Assembly: GCA_004102645.1 (NCBI GenBank)
Contig: CP034928.1
Span: 1,054,001 to 1,118,000 of the forward strand
DNA from: Candidatus Bipolaricaulis sibiricus
GTDB taxonomy: Bacteria; Bipolaricaulota; Bipolaricaulia; Bipolaricaulales; Bipolaricaulaceae
Direction of reading: 5' to 3'
Length of the DNA stretch: 64,000 bases
In this document: piece after piece, positions 27,171-35,510 of the stretch
Position numbering within the stretch: position 1 is the first letter of the stretch
Layout: every line of letters begins with the position of its first letter
Notes under the pieces: generated by a model
What the model saw: the letters and a program-made list of their open reading frames with translations, nothing else
Databases searched by the model: none
What the model was told of the DNA's origin: nothing
Translations under genes and position numbers: made by a program

Positions 27171-30119
27171 ATGATCCCTAAGAACTGCAAACGCTTGGCC
27201 GAGGTGGATTTTCCCCTGTCCGCCGTCAACGACGCCTGCGTCGAGGAGAACAACCGCAAGACGCGGGTGGATAGCGGCCATATATCCCTGCTTCACGCGT
27301 GGTGGGCGCGGCGTCCGCTGGCTTCCTGCCGGTCGCTCCTCCTGACGCTGCTTCTCCCTGACCCGTGCGACCCGCTCTGCCCGGCGGAGTTCAAGGCGGC
27401 GGCGCGCAAGGCGCTTCAGCAACACAGAAAGGTCGGGCTAAAGGACGCTGACCTTCAGAAGGCGCTTCTGGCCTTTGTGGCCGACATCGCCAACTGGGAC
27501 ATCGTGCGCGTGGCGGGCTATGTCTCCACGGCTCGCGAGCTGGTGAAGGCCGCGCACGGCGCGATTCCGCACGTCCTGGACCCGTTCTCCGGCGGCGGCT
27601 CGATTCCGCTGGAAGCCCAGCGCCTCGGCTGCGAGGTGACCGCCTCGGACGTGAACCCGGTCGCGTGGCTTCTCTTGAAGATCGCTCTCGAATGGTGCGG
27701 TCGCAAGGGGCCGGAACTGGCCGACCTCTTCGAGGAATGGGCTGAGTGGACGCTAAAGGAAGCCGAGAAGCGGCTTGCCGAATACTACCCGGCCGACGCG
27801 CAAAGACGGAAGCCGCTCGCCTACCTCTGGGCGCGAACCGTGCGGTGCGAGGCCGCCGGGTGCGGGGCGCGGATTCCGCTTGTCCGCAATCTGGTGCTCT
27901 CCACATCAAAGGGCCGGAAGAAGGCCCTTCGGATCGTTTATCCGAAGGGCTCACTTGAACCACGCATCGAGGTCTTTGCCCCAGTAAGCGACAGAGAAGT
28001 CGAGCGCGGCACGGTTGCCGGGAACAACGCTACCTGCCTAAAATGCCACATGGTCACGCCGCGCGAACGGGTTCAGGCACAGCTACGTGAGAAGCACGGC
28101 GGAGCGGATGACGCGATTCTGTTAGCGGTGGTTCGCGGAAACACGAGCGGACGCGGGAAGGATTACGAACCGCCTAACCGCCAGGACATGGAAGCCTTCT
28201 CCAAGGCGGCCACAAAGTCCAAGTCCATCAAGATCGAAATGCCACCGGCTCCGCCAGAGGGCGATACGGGTTTCCGTCCGCGTCCATACGGCATCACCAA
28301 CTGGGCCGACGTCCTCGCTCCGCGCCAGCGGTTCTCACGCTGGGTACTCCATGAAGTCATCGAGGATGCGCTCAAGGAGGCGGCGAAGAAGACCAAGGAT
28401 AAGGACCTTCTCGACGCCCTCGCTGCATGCCTCTACGCGGCCTACTCGGACAACGGGCAGTACCACACCTCGCTCTGCGTGTGGCTCTCGGAAGGTGTAA
28501 CGTCCATCTTCATACAGGGTTCCGGCGTTCCCATGCGCGCCGACTTCGTGGAAGGCAACCCCTTGAGCCCGAACTGCGAGGGGCTGGGCTACTCCATTCG
28601 CAGCGTCCAGAGCACCCTTCGAAACCTCTCCGCCGTCCGCTACCAGCCGTCGTCGCCGCTTCTGGCGAACGTGCTGGACGCGGTCCTGCCGGAGGAGTCC
28701 GTGGACGTGGTCTTCACCGACCCGCCTTATGCCAACCAGATTCCCTACGCGCACCTCTCTGATTTCTTCTACGGTTGGCTCCGGCTGGGCATGAGAAGCC
28801 GCCTGCCGCAGGCATTCACGGACCCCGAGACCGAGAAGGCCCGTGAACTCACCGAGAACCGCGCCGTCAAGGACGGCGGCGTGCATGACCGCCAGTGGTA
28901 CGAGAGCCACATGTATGAGGCCTTTGCCCAGATGAAGCGGGTCATCCGCGAGGACGGCGTGGCCTCCGTGGTCTTCGCCCACAAGGACACCGACCGCTGG
29001 GAGGCGCTCATCTCGGCGCTGGTGCAGGCGGGCTGGCGCACGACCGGTTCATGGCCTATCGCCACCGAACGTAGACAGCGCATGCGCGGTCAAGGCTACG
29101 CGGCGCTTGAAACGAGCGTCCACCTCGTCTGCCGTCCGCGGCCCGACGATGCGCCGGTCGGCGACTGGGGCGAAGTCCTGCGGGAACTCCCCAAGCGCGT
29201 TGGCGACTGGATGGAACGACTTCAGGGCGAGGGCATTCGCGGCGCAGACCTCGTCTTCGCCTGCATCGGCCCGGCGCTCGAGATCTTCAGCCGCTACGCG
29301 AAGGTCGAGACCGCCGATGGCCGTGAGGTGAAACTGGCAGAGTTTCTGGAGAAGGTCTGGGAAGTCGTCGGCCGCGCGGCCTTGGAGCAGGTGCTCAGCA
29401 CCGCCGAGGCCAAGGCCCGCAACGGCGCGGCCGGGGCGTTGGAAGAAGATGCCCGCCTGACGGCCCTTTTCCTCTGGACGCTCCAGTCCACCAATGGCCA
29501 GAACGGCCCGGGCGGGAAGTCAGACGAGGAGGCCGAGGACGGGGCCGGCGGCGACGAGGATGAGGAGGAAGCCGCCCCAAGGGGCAAGGCAAAGGGCTAC
29601 AGCCTGGTCTTCGACGTGGTCCGGCGTTTCGCCCAGCCCCTCGGTATCGAGCTTCCGAAATGGGAGGGACGTATCATCGAAACGCAGAAGGGAATCGTGC
29701 GTCTGCTGGCGGTCAAGGAGCGAGCTGAGCAACTCTTCGGTGAAGACGGGGCCGAGGCCGTCGCGCACCAGCTTGAGCGTGACCCGATGCAGGACCTTCA
29801 GCAGGTCCTGTTCCCTGAGCTCCTATCGGAGAGGCCTCCGAAGATTCGCGGAAGGAAGCAGGGGCGCATCGTTTCCGCCGGCAACTCGGCGGACCCTGAA
29901 CTCAAGAAGGATCGTGAGGCGACGACGCTGGACCGGGTTCACGCGGCCATGCTTCTGCAGGCCGGCGGCCAGTCCAACGCGCTGCGGGCACTGCTCAAGG
30001 CGGAGCAGGAGCGCGGGCCGGACTTCCTGCGTCTTGCCAACGCGCTCTCCGCCCTCTACCCGAAGGGCAGCGAGGAGAAGCGCCTGCTCGACGCGATGCT
30101 CCTTGCGGTCCCGAGATGA
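27171..30119 (+). CDS. DUF1156-family adenine-specific DNA methylase
   Basis: 982 residues. The family opening is clear: KRLAEVDFPLSAVND, then HAWWARRPLASCRSLLL. SAM-binding motif I is LDPFSGGGSIPLEAQRLG (Asp137). A zinc-ribbon-like pair (CEAAGCG near 228 and CLKC near 288) lies in a large insertion, and motif IV is FTDPPYANQIPY (Asp517). It probably methylates adenine (N6) to mark self DNA. ATG 27171 was chosen because conservation starts at MIPKNCKRL, although GTG 27132 is in frame. An acidic Gly-rich segment (about 790-815) looks like a flexible linker. It follows the ATPase gene closely and overlaps the next gene as ATGA. Confidence 0.9.
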   Translation: MIPKNCKRLAEVDFPLSAVNDACVEENNRKTRVDSGHISLLHAWWARRPLASCRSLLLTLLLPDPCDPLCPAEFKAAARKALQQHRKVGLKDADLQKALLAFVADIANWDIVRVAGYVSTARELVKAAHGAIPHVLDPFSGGGSIPLEAQRLGCEVTASDVNPVAWLLLKIALEWCGRKGPELADLFEEWAEWTLKEAEKRLAEYYPADAQRRKPLAYLWARTVRCEAAGCGARIPLVRNLVLSTSKGRKKALRIVYPKGSLEPRIEVFAPVSDREVERGTVAGNNATCLKCHMVTPRERVQAQLREKHGGADDAILLAVVRGNTSGRGKDYEPPNRQDMEAFSKAATKSKSIKIEMPPAPPEGDTGFRPRPYGITNWADVLAPRQRFSRWVLHEVIEDALKEAAKKTKDKDLLDALAACLYAAYSDNGQYHTSLCVWLSEGVTSIFIQGSGVPMRADFVEGNPLSPNCEGLGYSIRSVQSTLRNLSAVRYQPSSPLLANVLDAVLPEESVDVVFTDPPYANQIPYAHLSDFFYGWLRLGMRSRLPQAFTDPETEKARELTENRAVKDGGVHDRQWYESHMYEAFAQMKRVIREDGVASVVFAHKDTDRWEALISALVQAGWRTTGSWPIATERRQRMRGQGYAALETSVHLVCRPRPDDAPVGDWGEVLRELPKRVGDWMERLQGEGIRGADLVFACIGPALEIFSRYAKVETADGREVKLAEFLEKVWEVVGRAALEQVLSTAEAKARNGAAGALEEDARLTALFLWTLQSTNGQNGPGGKSDEEAEDGAGGDEDEEEAAPRGKAKGYSLVFDVVRRFAQPLGIELPKWEGRIIETQKGIVRLLAVKERAEQLFGEDGAEAVAHQLERDPMQDLQQVLFPELLSERPPKIRGRKQGRIVSAGNSADPELKKDREATTLDRVHAAMLLQAGGQSNALRALLKAEQERGPDFLRLANALSALYPKGSEEKRLLDAMLLAVPR

Positions 30120-31090
30120 TGGCGATGAACGCGAAGACGTCCTCACGAGGTGTCTGGCAACTAGCGGCCGGCCAAGCGTCGCGGCGGTATGCAGACGTCT
30201 TCTTGAGGTACGGCGTCGGCCTCATCGGTCCCGGAGACGCGGGCCCGTGGAAGCCCGAACGCGACGATGACGAGTTCGAGGGCGGCTTCGTGCGCCGGTT
30301 CGCCAGCGAGGTCCAGGTTGGGGACGTCTTCCTGCTGCGCACGGGGATCTCGAAGATCAGCGCGGTCGGGATCGTGGCCAGCGACTACCTGTACCTGAAT
30401 CAGTTCGACGACGTGAGCGGGTGGGACCTCCAGCACGCACGCCGGGTGCGCTGGTGCAGCCTCCCCGACGAGTACAGCTTCAATGGCCCTGTGTTCGGGG
30501 CCAACCCACCGAGGTTGTCGCGTACTCAAAGTGAGGAGGTCCTGGATTACGTTGACCGCTTTCTCAATTCGCCGCCGACGCACTGGCAGACGGGAGCGCT
30601 GCCGGCCCTGCCGGCGGAGGAACCGCCCCTTGAGGAGGTGCCGACGGCCCTCCAGGGCCTCGTGGCAGTCGCGAACGACTTCCTCCTGCTCCTGCGGGAT
30701 CGGCAGGCCTTCGGCGAGCACCCGAGCGAGGACGAGATGATCGCTCACTTCGTGGTTCCGTTTCTGGGTGCGTTGGGCTGGCCGCCGGAGCGCATCGCCG
30801 TCAAGTGGCGGCACATCGACGTCGCGGTCTTCCGGGCTCTCCCCCGGACCCCGGAGAACTGCCACCTGGTGATCGAAGCGAAGCGCCTGGGTGCGGGTGT
30901 GGAAGGGGCGCTGGAACAGGCGAAGGGCTACGTGAAGGCGCTCGGGCAGCCCAGGGACGTGGTCGTAACCGACGGCATCCGCTACCGGATGTATTCCTGC
31001 CAGAGCGACTTCGAACCGATTGCCTACGCGAACCTCGCCCGCCTGAAGAGATCTGCGGCCCAGTTGTTCGAGAGCATGAAGAGATCATAG
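30116..31090 (+). CDS. EVE-like domain fused to PD-(D/E)XK nuclease domain
   Basis: 324 residues. The N-terminal ~125 resemble an EVE/PUA-like fold (VGLIGPGDAG; EVQVGDVFLLR; ISAVGIVASDYLY; WDLQHARRVRW); EVE/YTH domains bind modified bases in DNA or RNA. The C-terminal half resembles the nuclease domain at the N-terminus of type I HsdR subunits: SEDEMIAHFVVPFLGALGWP, Asp235 in HIDVAV, and Glu254-Ala-Lys256 in VIEAKR. It would be a modification-sensing nuclease. It is translationally coupled to the methylase (ATGA) and followed 10 nt later by the DUF499 ATPase. Confidence 0.75.
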   Translation: MMAMNAKTSSRGVWQLAAGQASRRYADVFLRYGVGLIGPGDAGPWKPERDDDEFEGGFVRRFASEVQVGDVFLLRTGISKISAVGIVASDYLYLNQFDDVSGWDLQHARRVRWCSLPDEYSFNGPVFGANPPRLSRTQSEEVLDYVDRFLNSPPTHWQTGALPALPAEEPPLEEVPTALQGLVAVANDFLLLLRDRQAFGEHPSEDEMIAHFVVPFLGALGWPPERIAVKWRHIDVAVFRALPRTPENCHLVIEAKRLGAGVEGALEQAKGYVKALGQPRDVVVTDGIRYRMYSCQSDFEPIAYANLARLKRSAAQLFESMKRS

Positions 31091-31100
31091 GAGGACCGTC

Positions 31101-33863
31101 ATGGAACCTTGGTACAAGGTCGCCACACCGCGGAAGGAGGTCCGGGAGGGACGCTCCTTCAACCCCGACGAATTCGCCATCGCCCTCGAACAGGTCGTGG
31201 GTGGCACGGCTCCCGAGGACTATCGGGACCCGGCTCAGTTTTTCTCTCGCACGTGCTGGACCCGGGCGTTGCGCGAGCACGCGGGGATGGTGTTGCGGCG
31301 GCTCTCGGGCAGGACCGACAGCACCGCCCCGGTACTGACCCTGATCACCCAGTTCGGCGGCGGCAAGACGCATACCCTCACCGCCCTCTACCACCTCGGC
31401 ACGAGCGGCGACGAGGCGGTCGGCTACTCGGGGGTCTCCGACCTGTTGCGCCACGCCGGCCTCTCCTCCGTGCCGCAGGCCCGGGTGGGCGTGTTCGTGG
31501 GGAACGCCTGGGACCCGCAGGACGGTCGGGAGACCCCCTGGATTGACATCGCCCGCCAGCTTGCGGGCGACAAGGGCGTCGAGGTGCTGGGCACGGCCGC
31601 GAAGACGACCCCGCCGGGGACGGAGTCCATCGCGCGCGTCTTCAGGGCGGCGGACGCGCCCGTGCTCCTCCTCTTCGACGAGGTCCTCAACTTCCTCAAC
31701 CGGCATCGCGGCATGGCGGAGTCGTTCCACGCCTTCATCCAGAACCTGACGGTCGCGATGACAGGAACGACGCACGGCGCGGCGGTGATCAGCCTTCCGC
31801 GCAGCCAGGTGGAGATGACCGACTGGGACATGCAGTGGCAGGAGAAGATCACCAAAGTTGTCCGGCGTGTCGCCAAGGACCTCATTGCCAACGACGAGAA
31901 GGAGATCAGCGAGGTCGTCCGGCGGCGGCTCTTTGAGGATCTGGGAAGCGAGCGCACCAGGAGGAACGTGGCGAAGGCCTTCGCGGACTGGTGCTTCGAA
32001 CGGCGGGCGCAACTGCCACCGGAATGGACGGCCGTGGACACGGCGGCGACGGAAGCCAAGGCGAGGGAGTTCCTCCGCGCTCGGTTCGAGGCATGCTATC
32101 CCTTTCACCCGGCAACCCTCTCGGTCTTCCAGCGGAAGTGGCAGACGCTGCCGCAGTACCAGCAGACGCGGGGGACGCTGGCCATGCTGGCGCAGTGGAT
32201 CGCCTGGGCGTATCGCGAGGGCTTTACCACGGCGCGGCGAGAACCTCTAATCACTCTGGGGTCTGCGCCTCTGCACGACCCCGGGTTTCTCAGCACGATC
32301 CTCGGCCAGCTGGGTGAGCCCCGGCTCGATGCAGCTATAAGGTCGGATATCGCCGGCGAGCATTCGCACGCGGAAGCGCTGGACGCCGACACAAAGGGCC
32401 CGCTCCGTGACATCCACCGCCGCGTCGGAACGGCAATCCTCTTTGAGTCGTCAGGTGGCCAGGCCGACAAGGTCGCGCACCTGCCGGAACTGCGCTTCGC
32501 CCTCGGCGAGCCCCAGGTGGACACCACGTCCGTGGACAATGCTGCCTTCGCACTGGAAGCCAAGGCCTACTACATCCAGCGAGTCGGCTCCGATGGTTTC
32601 AAGGTCTACCACAAGGCCACGATCCGAAAAGCGGTCAACGACCGGAGGGCTTCCCTGGATGAAGAGAGCGAGATCAAGCCCGCCATGCGCAAACTCGTCG
32701 AGGAGGAGTTTCGCCGCGGGGCCAGCATCCCAGTTGTGCCGTTCCCGGAGGACAGCGCTGAAGTCCCCGACGCGCCAAAGCTCACGCTGGTGATCCTCGA
32801 GCCGGAATCCGAGTGGACGGGCGGCGGTTCGCTAAAGAGCCAGCTTGCGGAATGGACCAAGCAGCGCGGCAGATCCCCGCGCCTCTACCCGGGATCGCTC
32901 GTGTGGTGCATCAAGAAGCCGGGGCGGGAGCTGCGGGAGAAGGTGGAGCTGTGGCTCGCCTGGAAGCGGGTGGCCCGGGAAGTGGTCGACGGCACGCTGG
33001 GGGGTGATTTCGACCGGACGGATCGCGCCGATCTCCAGTCGAAGGTCGCCGCCGCAGGAGAGGCCGCCAAGGACGAGGTCTGGGGGGGCTACTGCTTCGT
33101 CGTAATTGCCGACTATCAGGAGGGTGATGGCCTCAAGGCCATCGATCTCGGAGCCGGCCACTCCTCGAGCGGTGAGACCTTGTGCGGCAGGGTCATTGAC
33201 GCGCTCAAGTCCGCGGCACTTCTCAACGAATCCGTCGGCGCGGGTTATATCGAGCGGAACTGGCCGCCCGCGCTGAAGGAGTCCGGCGCGTGGCCGCTCG
33301 CCAGCCTGCGGCAGAGCTTCCTGAACGGGTCGCTGACGAGGCTCTTTGATCCCGAGACTACTCTGCGGAGGAAGATCGTCGAGTTCGCCGCGAATGGCGA
33401 CTTTGGCCTCGCCTGGGGTCAGAAACCAGACGGGACCTACGAGCGGGTCTGGTTCGAGGAGACCGTTACCGCGGACGAAGTCGCTTTTGAATCAGACGTG
33501 TTCTTGCTCACGAAGGCCAAGGCGCAAGCGCTCAAAGCCGGTAAGCCGGAGCCTGCTCCGGGCCCCGAACCGGTGCCCCCCATACCGGAGCCCGAACCTG
33601 GTCCCGGCCCTGAGCCAGGCCCAGAGCCTCCACCTGGGGTCCAGACGAGAACCATTCGCCTCGTCGGGGCTGTCCCCCCCGAGCTGTGGAATCGGCTGGG
33701 AACGAAGGTCCTACCGAAGCTCAGGTCGGGCTCCGACCTCAAGGTTGGGGTCGATTTCTCTGTCACGATCAACCGTGACGCATTCGCAAGTCTGAAGTCG
33801 GACCTCCTTCAGATCCTGGATGAGCTGGGATTAGCGGGCACGGTGGAGATCCGCGAAGCGTGA
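31101..33863 (+). CDS. DUF499-family ATPase
   Basis: 920 residues. It starts MEPWYKVATPRKEVREGRSF, a DUF499 opening. Walker A is FGGGKTHT (Lys89), a Walker-B-like VLLLFDEVLNFLN lies near 198, and AVISLPRSQVEM follows. DUF499 proteins occur in phage-defence operons, often with DUF1156 methylases; PglY-type ATPases of Pgl/BREX are related as far as I recall. Residues about 815-848 form a Pro-Glu-Pro-Gly-rich linker before a small C-terminal domain. The ribosome site AGGAGG is just upstream. It is the last island gene before the IS110 element. Confidence 0.88.
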   Translation: MEPWYKVATPRKEVREGRSFNPDEFAIALEQVVGGTAPEDYRDPAQFFSRTCWTRALREHAGMVLRRLSGRTDSTAPVLTLITQFGGGKTHTLTALYHLGTSGDEAVGYSGVSDLLRHAGLSSVPQARVGVFVGNAWDPQDGRETPWIDIARQLAGDKGVEVLGTAAKTTPPGTESIARVFRAADAPVLLLFDEVLNFLNRHRGMAESFHAFIQNLTVAMTGTTHGAAVISLPRSQVEMTDWDMQWQEKITKVVRRVAKDLIANDEKEISEVVRRRLFEDLGSERTRRNVAKAFADWCFERRAQLPPEWTAVDTAATEAKAREFLRARFEACYPFHPATLSVFQRKWQTLPQYQQTRGTLAMLAQWIAWAYREGFTTARREPLITLGSAPLHDPGFLSTILGQLGEPRLDAAIRSDIAGEHSHAEALDADTKGPLRDIHRRVGTAILFESSGGQADKVAHLPELRFALGEPQVDTTSVDNAAFALEAKAYYIQRVGSDGFKVYHKATIRKAVNDRRASLDEESEIKPAMRKLVEEEFRRGASIPVVPFPEDSAEVPDAPKLTLVILEPESEWTGGGSLKSQLAEWTKQRGRSPRLYPGSLVWCIKKPGRELREKVELWLAWKRVAREVVDGTLGGDFDRTDRADLQSKVAAAGEAAKDEVWGGYCFVVIADYQEGDGLKAIDLGAGHSSSGETLCGRVIDALKSAALLNESVGAGYIERNWPPALKESGAWPLASLRQSFLNGSLTRLFDPETTLRRKIVEFAANGDFGLAWGQKPDGTYERVWFEETVTADEVAFESDVFLLTKAKAQALKAGKPEPAPGPEPVPPIPEPEPGPGPEPGPEPPPGVQTRTIRLVGAVPPELWNRLGTKVLPKLRSGSDLKVGVDFSVTINRDAFASLKSDLLQILDELGLAGTVEIREA

Positions 33864-33947
33864 CATGAAAGTCAGAGGGGGGACTGTGGGGTCTACCATC
33901 GGATTCTGTGACCTGTGAGTGCAGGAGTTTCGAGGTAGGATGAGGTG

Positions 33948-34070
33948 GAGGCAAGGGTGTGGCTGGTGGGGTCGGCAGCCTTTCGGGGACCTGCTCGGCT
34001 CTGAAATGCTGCCCTTGCCTCTTTGTTCATCCAGGGGCGTCCACCGGGATGATGCCGGCCCACGGGGCAT
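33948..34070 (+). ncRNA. Candidate IS110 bridge RNA
   Basis: Three stem-loops follow each other upstream of the transposase. (1) A perfect 10-bp stem, GAGGCAAGGG (33948-33957) with CCCTTGCCTC (34012-34021), encloses 54 nt. (2) TCATCC (34027-34032) pairs with GGATGA (34047-34052) around 14 nt. (3) ATGCC (34052-34056) pairs with GGCAT (34066-34070) around 9 nt. IS110 transposases are known to use a bridge RNA from this leader, with one loop pairing to target and one to donor DNA. GTGGGGTC in loop 1 (33966-33973) recurs at 33886-33893 in the left flank. CCACCGGGA (34041-34049) nearly matches CCAGCGGGA (35339-35347) on the right. Confidence 0.5.
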
Positions 34071-34130
34071 GTGGCTCTGTTCGGTAGACGAGATGGCCTG
34101 GGTGAGTTCATCCTGCAAGGAGGTGCAGCG

Positions 34131-35333
34131 ATGGGGCCCCATCTTCGTGTAGGCGTGGATGTAGGCGCGAAGTCTCACCATGTGGGGATCGCGGATCGGG
34201 AAGGGCGGATCCTGGAGAACTTCGTCATCCCCCACTCCCAGGAGGGCTTTGCCCGGTTCTTCTCACGGGTGGAGAAGCACTCCTCGAAGCTGGGCGTTCC
34301 TGTGGTGGTGGCGATGGAGGGTCTCAACGGGTGGAGCCGTCCGTTGGATCAGATGATCCTTGCGCGCGGGTACCGGCTGTACAACGTGAACAACCTGAAG
34401 CTGGCCCGGTTCCGAGAGATCTTCCCGGGAGGGGCGAAGACCGATGCCTTGGATGTGCGCAAGATCCTGGAGCTGTGGCACCTCCAGGACCATCTTCCCG
34501 TGGCCAAGGACGTTCTTCAGGAGGTGCCCGAGGCGCCTCCCGAGAACCAGAAGCTGAAGCGGCTCACCCGTCGCCGCCGGCAGCTCGTGAACGAGAAGGT
34601 GCGCGTGGTGAACCGGATGCAGAGCGATCTTCTGGCGGTGTGCCCGGAGCTACTGGCGATCACCGGCGACGCGACCAACCTGTGGTTCCTGCGGTTTGTC
34701 GCCAGCCGGGACGACCTGCGGGAGCTCCGTCAGACGCCCAGGAACGAGGTGCTGGCGATCCGGGGGATCGGGAAGAAGTACGCCGGGGTCATCGCCCAGT
34801 GGCAGAAGAAGGCGCGGTTCTCAGCGGAGGCAGAGTACGTGGGGCCGATGATCGTCGCGGATGCGCGGAGGTTGCTGGAGGTGCTCCGGGAGATCGCGAC
34901 GTTGGAGGAGGCGATCGAGGGCCTCGTCGCGAGCTCTCCCCTGGCCCAGCGGATCGACTCGATCCCCGGGTTCGGTGCGATCTCGAGCGGGGAGCTGGCA
35001 GGGGAGATCGGGACGATGGATCGGTTCCACTCGGAGCGGAGCCTGGCCCTGTACCTGGGGATGTGCCCGCTTGACCACCAGTCGGGGGAGCACAAAGGGA
35101 GCAAGCGGCCGCGGCAGGTGAACCGGCGGGCGAAGGCAACGATGATGACGGCGGTGGCCCGGCACATGGCAAAGGTGCCTCAGTCACGCGCCTACTACGA
35201 GAAGAAGCGAGCAGAGGGGAAGAAGCACAACCAGGCGGTGCGAGCGCTGGGCCGGCACCTGGTGCGGGTGATGTGGGCGATGCTGACGCAGGGTCGTGAC
35301 TACGAGCTCCGGGAGGACTCATGCCCCGGTTGA
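34131..35333 (+). CDS. IS110-family transposase (DEDD recombinase)
   Basis: 400 residues. The N-terminal RuvC-like DEDD domain shows Asp10 (GVDVGAK), Glu63 (AMEGLNGW), Asp105 and Asp108 (GAKTDALDVRK). A coiled coil (about 150-260) links to the C-terminal Tnp20 domain with IPGFGAISSGELAGEIG and LYLGMCPLDHQSG, which carries the catalytic serine in this family. It appears full length and intact. AAGGAGGTG (34118-34126) fixes ATG 34131; the frame is open further upstream but would run into the structured leader. Confidence 0.93.
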   Translation: MGPHLRVGVDVGAKSHHVGIADREGRILENFVIPHSQEGFARFFSRVEKHSSKLGVPVVVAMEGLNGWSRPLDQMILARGYRLYNVNNLKLARFREIFPGGAKTDALDVRKILELWHLQDHLPVAKDVLQEVPEAPPENQKLKRLTRRRRQLVNEKVRVVNRMQSDLLAVCPELLAITGDATNLWFLRFVASRDDLRELRQTPRNEVLAIRGIGKKYAGVIAQWQKKARFSAEAEYVGPMIVADARRLLEVLREIATLEEAIEGLVASSPLAQRIDSIPGFGAISSGELAGEIGTMDRFHSERSLALYLGMCPLDHQSGEHKGSKRPRQVNRRAKATMMTAVARHMAKVPQSRAYYEKKRAEGKKHNQAVRALGRHLVRVMWAMLTQGRDYELREDSCPG

Positions 35334-35510
35334 GAAAACCAGCGGGACGTTCAGGTCTTGCAATCCAACAGCTCCCGCTCGTATCCTGAGTCCGCGCCGA
35401 GTCCGCGGCTTGATCGAGGGCGAAGGGGGCGGTACGCTGAATCGGGACCATCCTCGCACGCCGCAGATCCACGGCGCGCTAACCCCAGGACCCCCAGGAG
35501 GTGACCGGCG

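Larger units (their letters stand above)
33886..35347 (+). mobile_element. IS110-family insertion sequence (ends not defined)
   Basis: IS110 elements lack long terminal inverted repeats, so exact ends cannot be read from one copy. The bounds given are the outermost short matches between the structured leader and the flanks (GTGGGGTC at 33886-33893; CCAGCGGGA at 35339-35347). The element has a long 5' non-coding region and one transposase gene. It sits exactly between the defence island and otsAB and may have helped to bring in or fix the island. Confidence 0.55.

Noticed and set aside
18481-33863. Calling the island a BREX or DISARM system
   Set aside because: The DUF499 ATPase, methylase and SNF2 helicase recall parts of both, but the diagnostic PglZ, BrxL, DUF1998 and island-borne PLD genes are not present.
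33919-34152. 77-residue frame upstream of the transposase
   Set aside because: It overlaps the structured leader and the transposase start, has no ribosome site or similarity, and better fits non-coding DNA.
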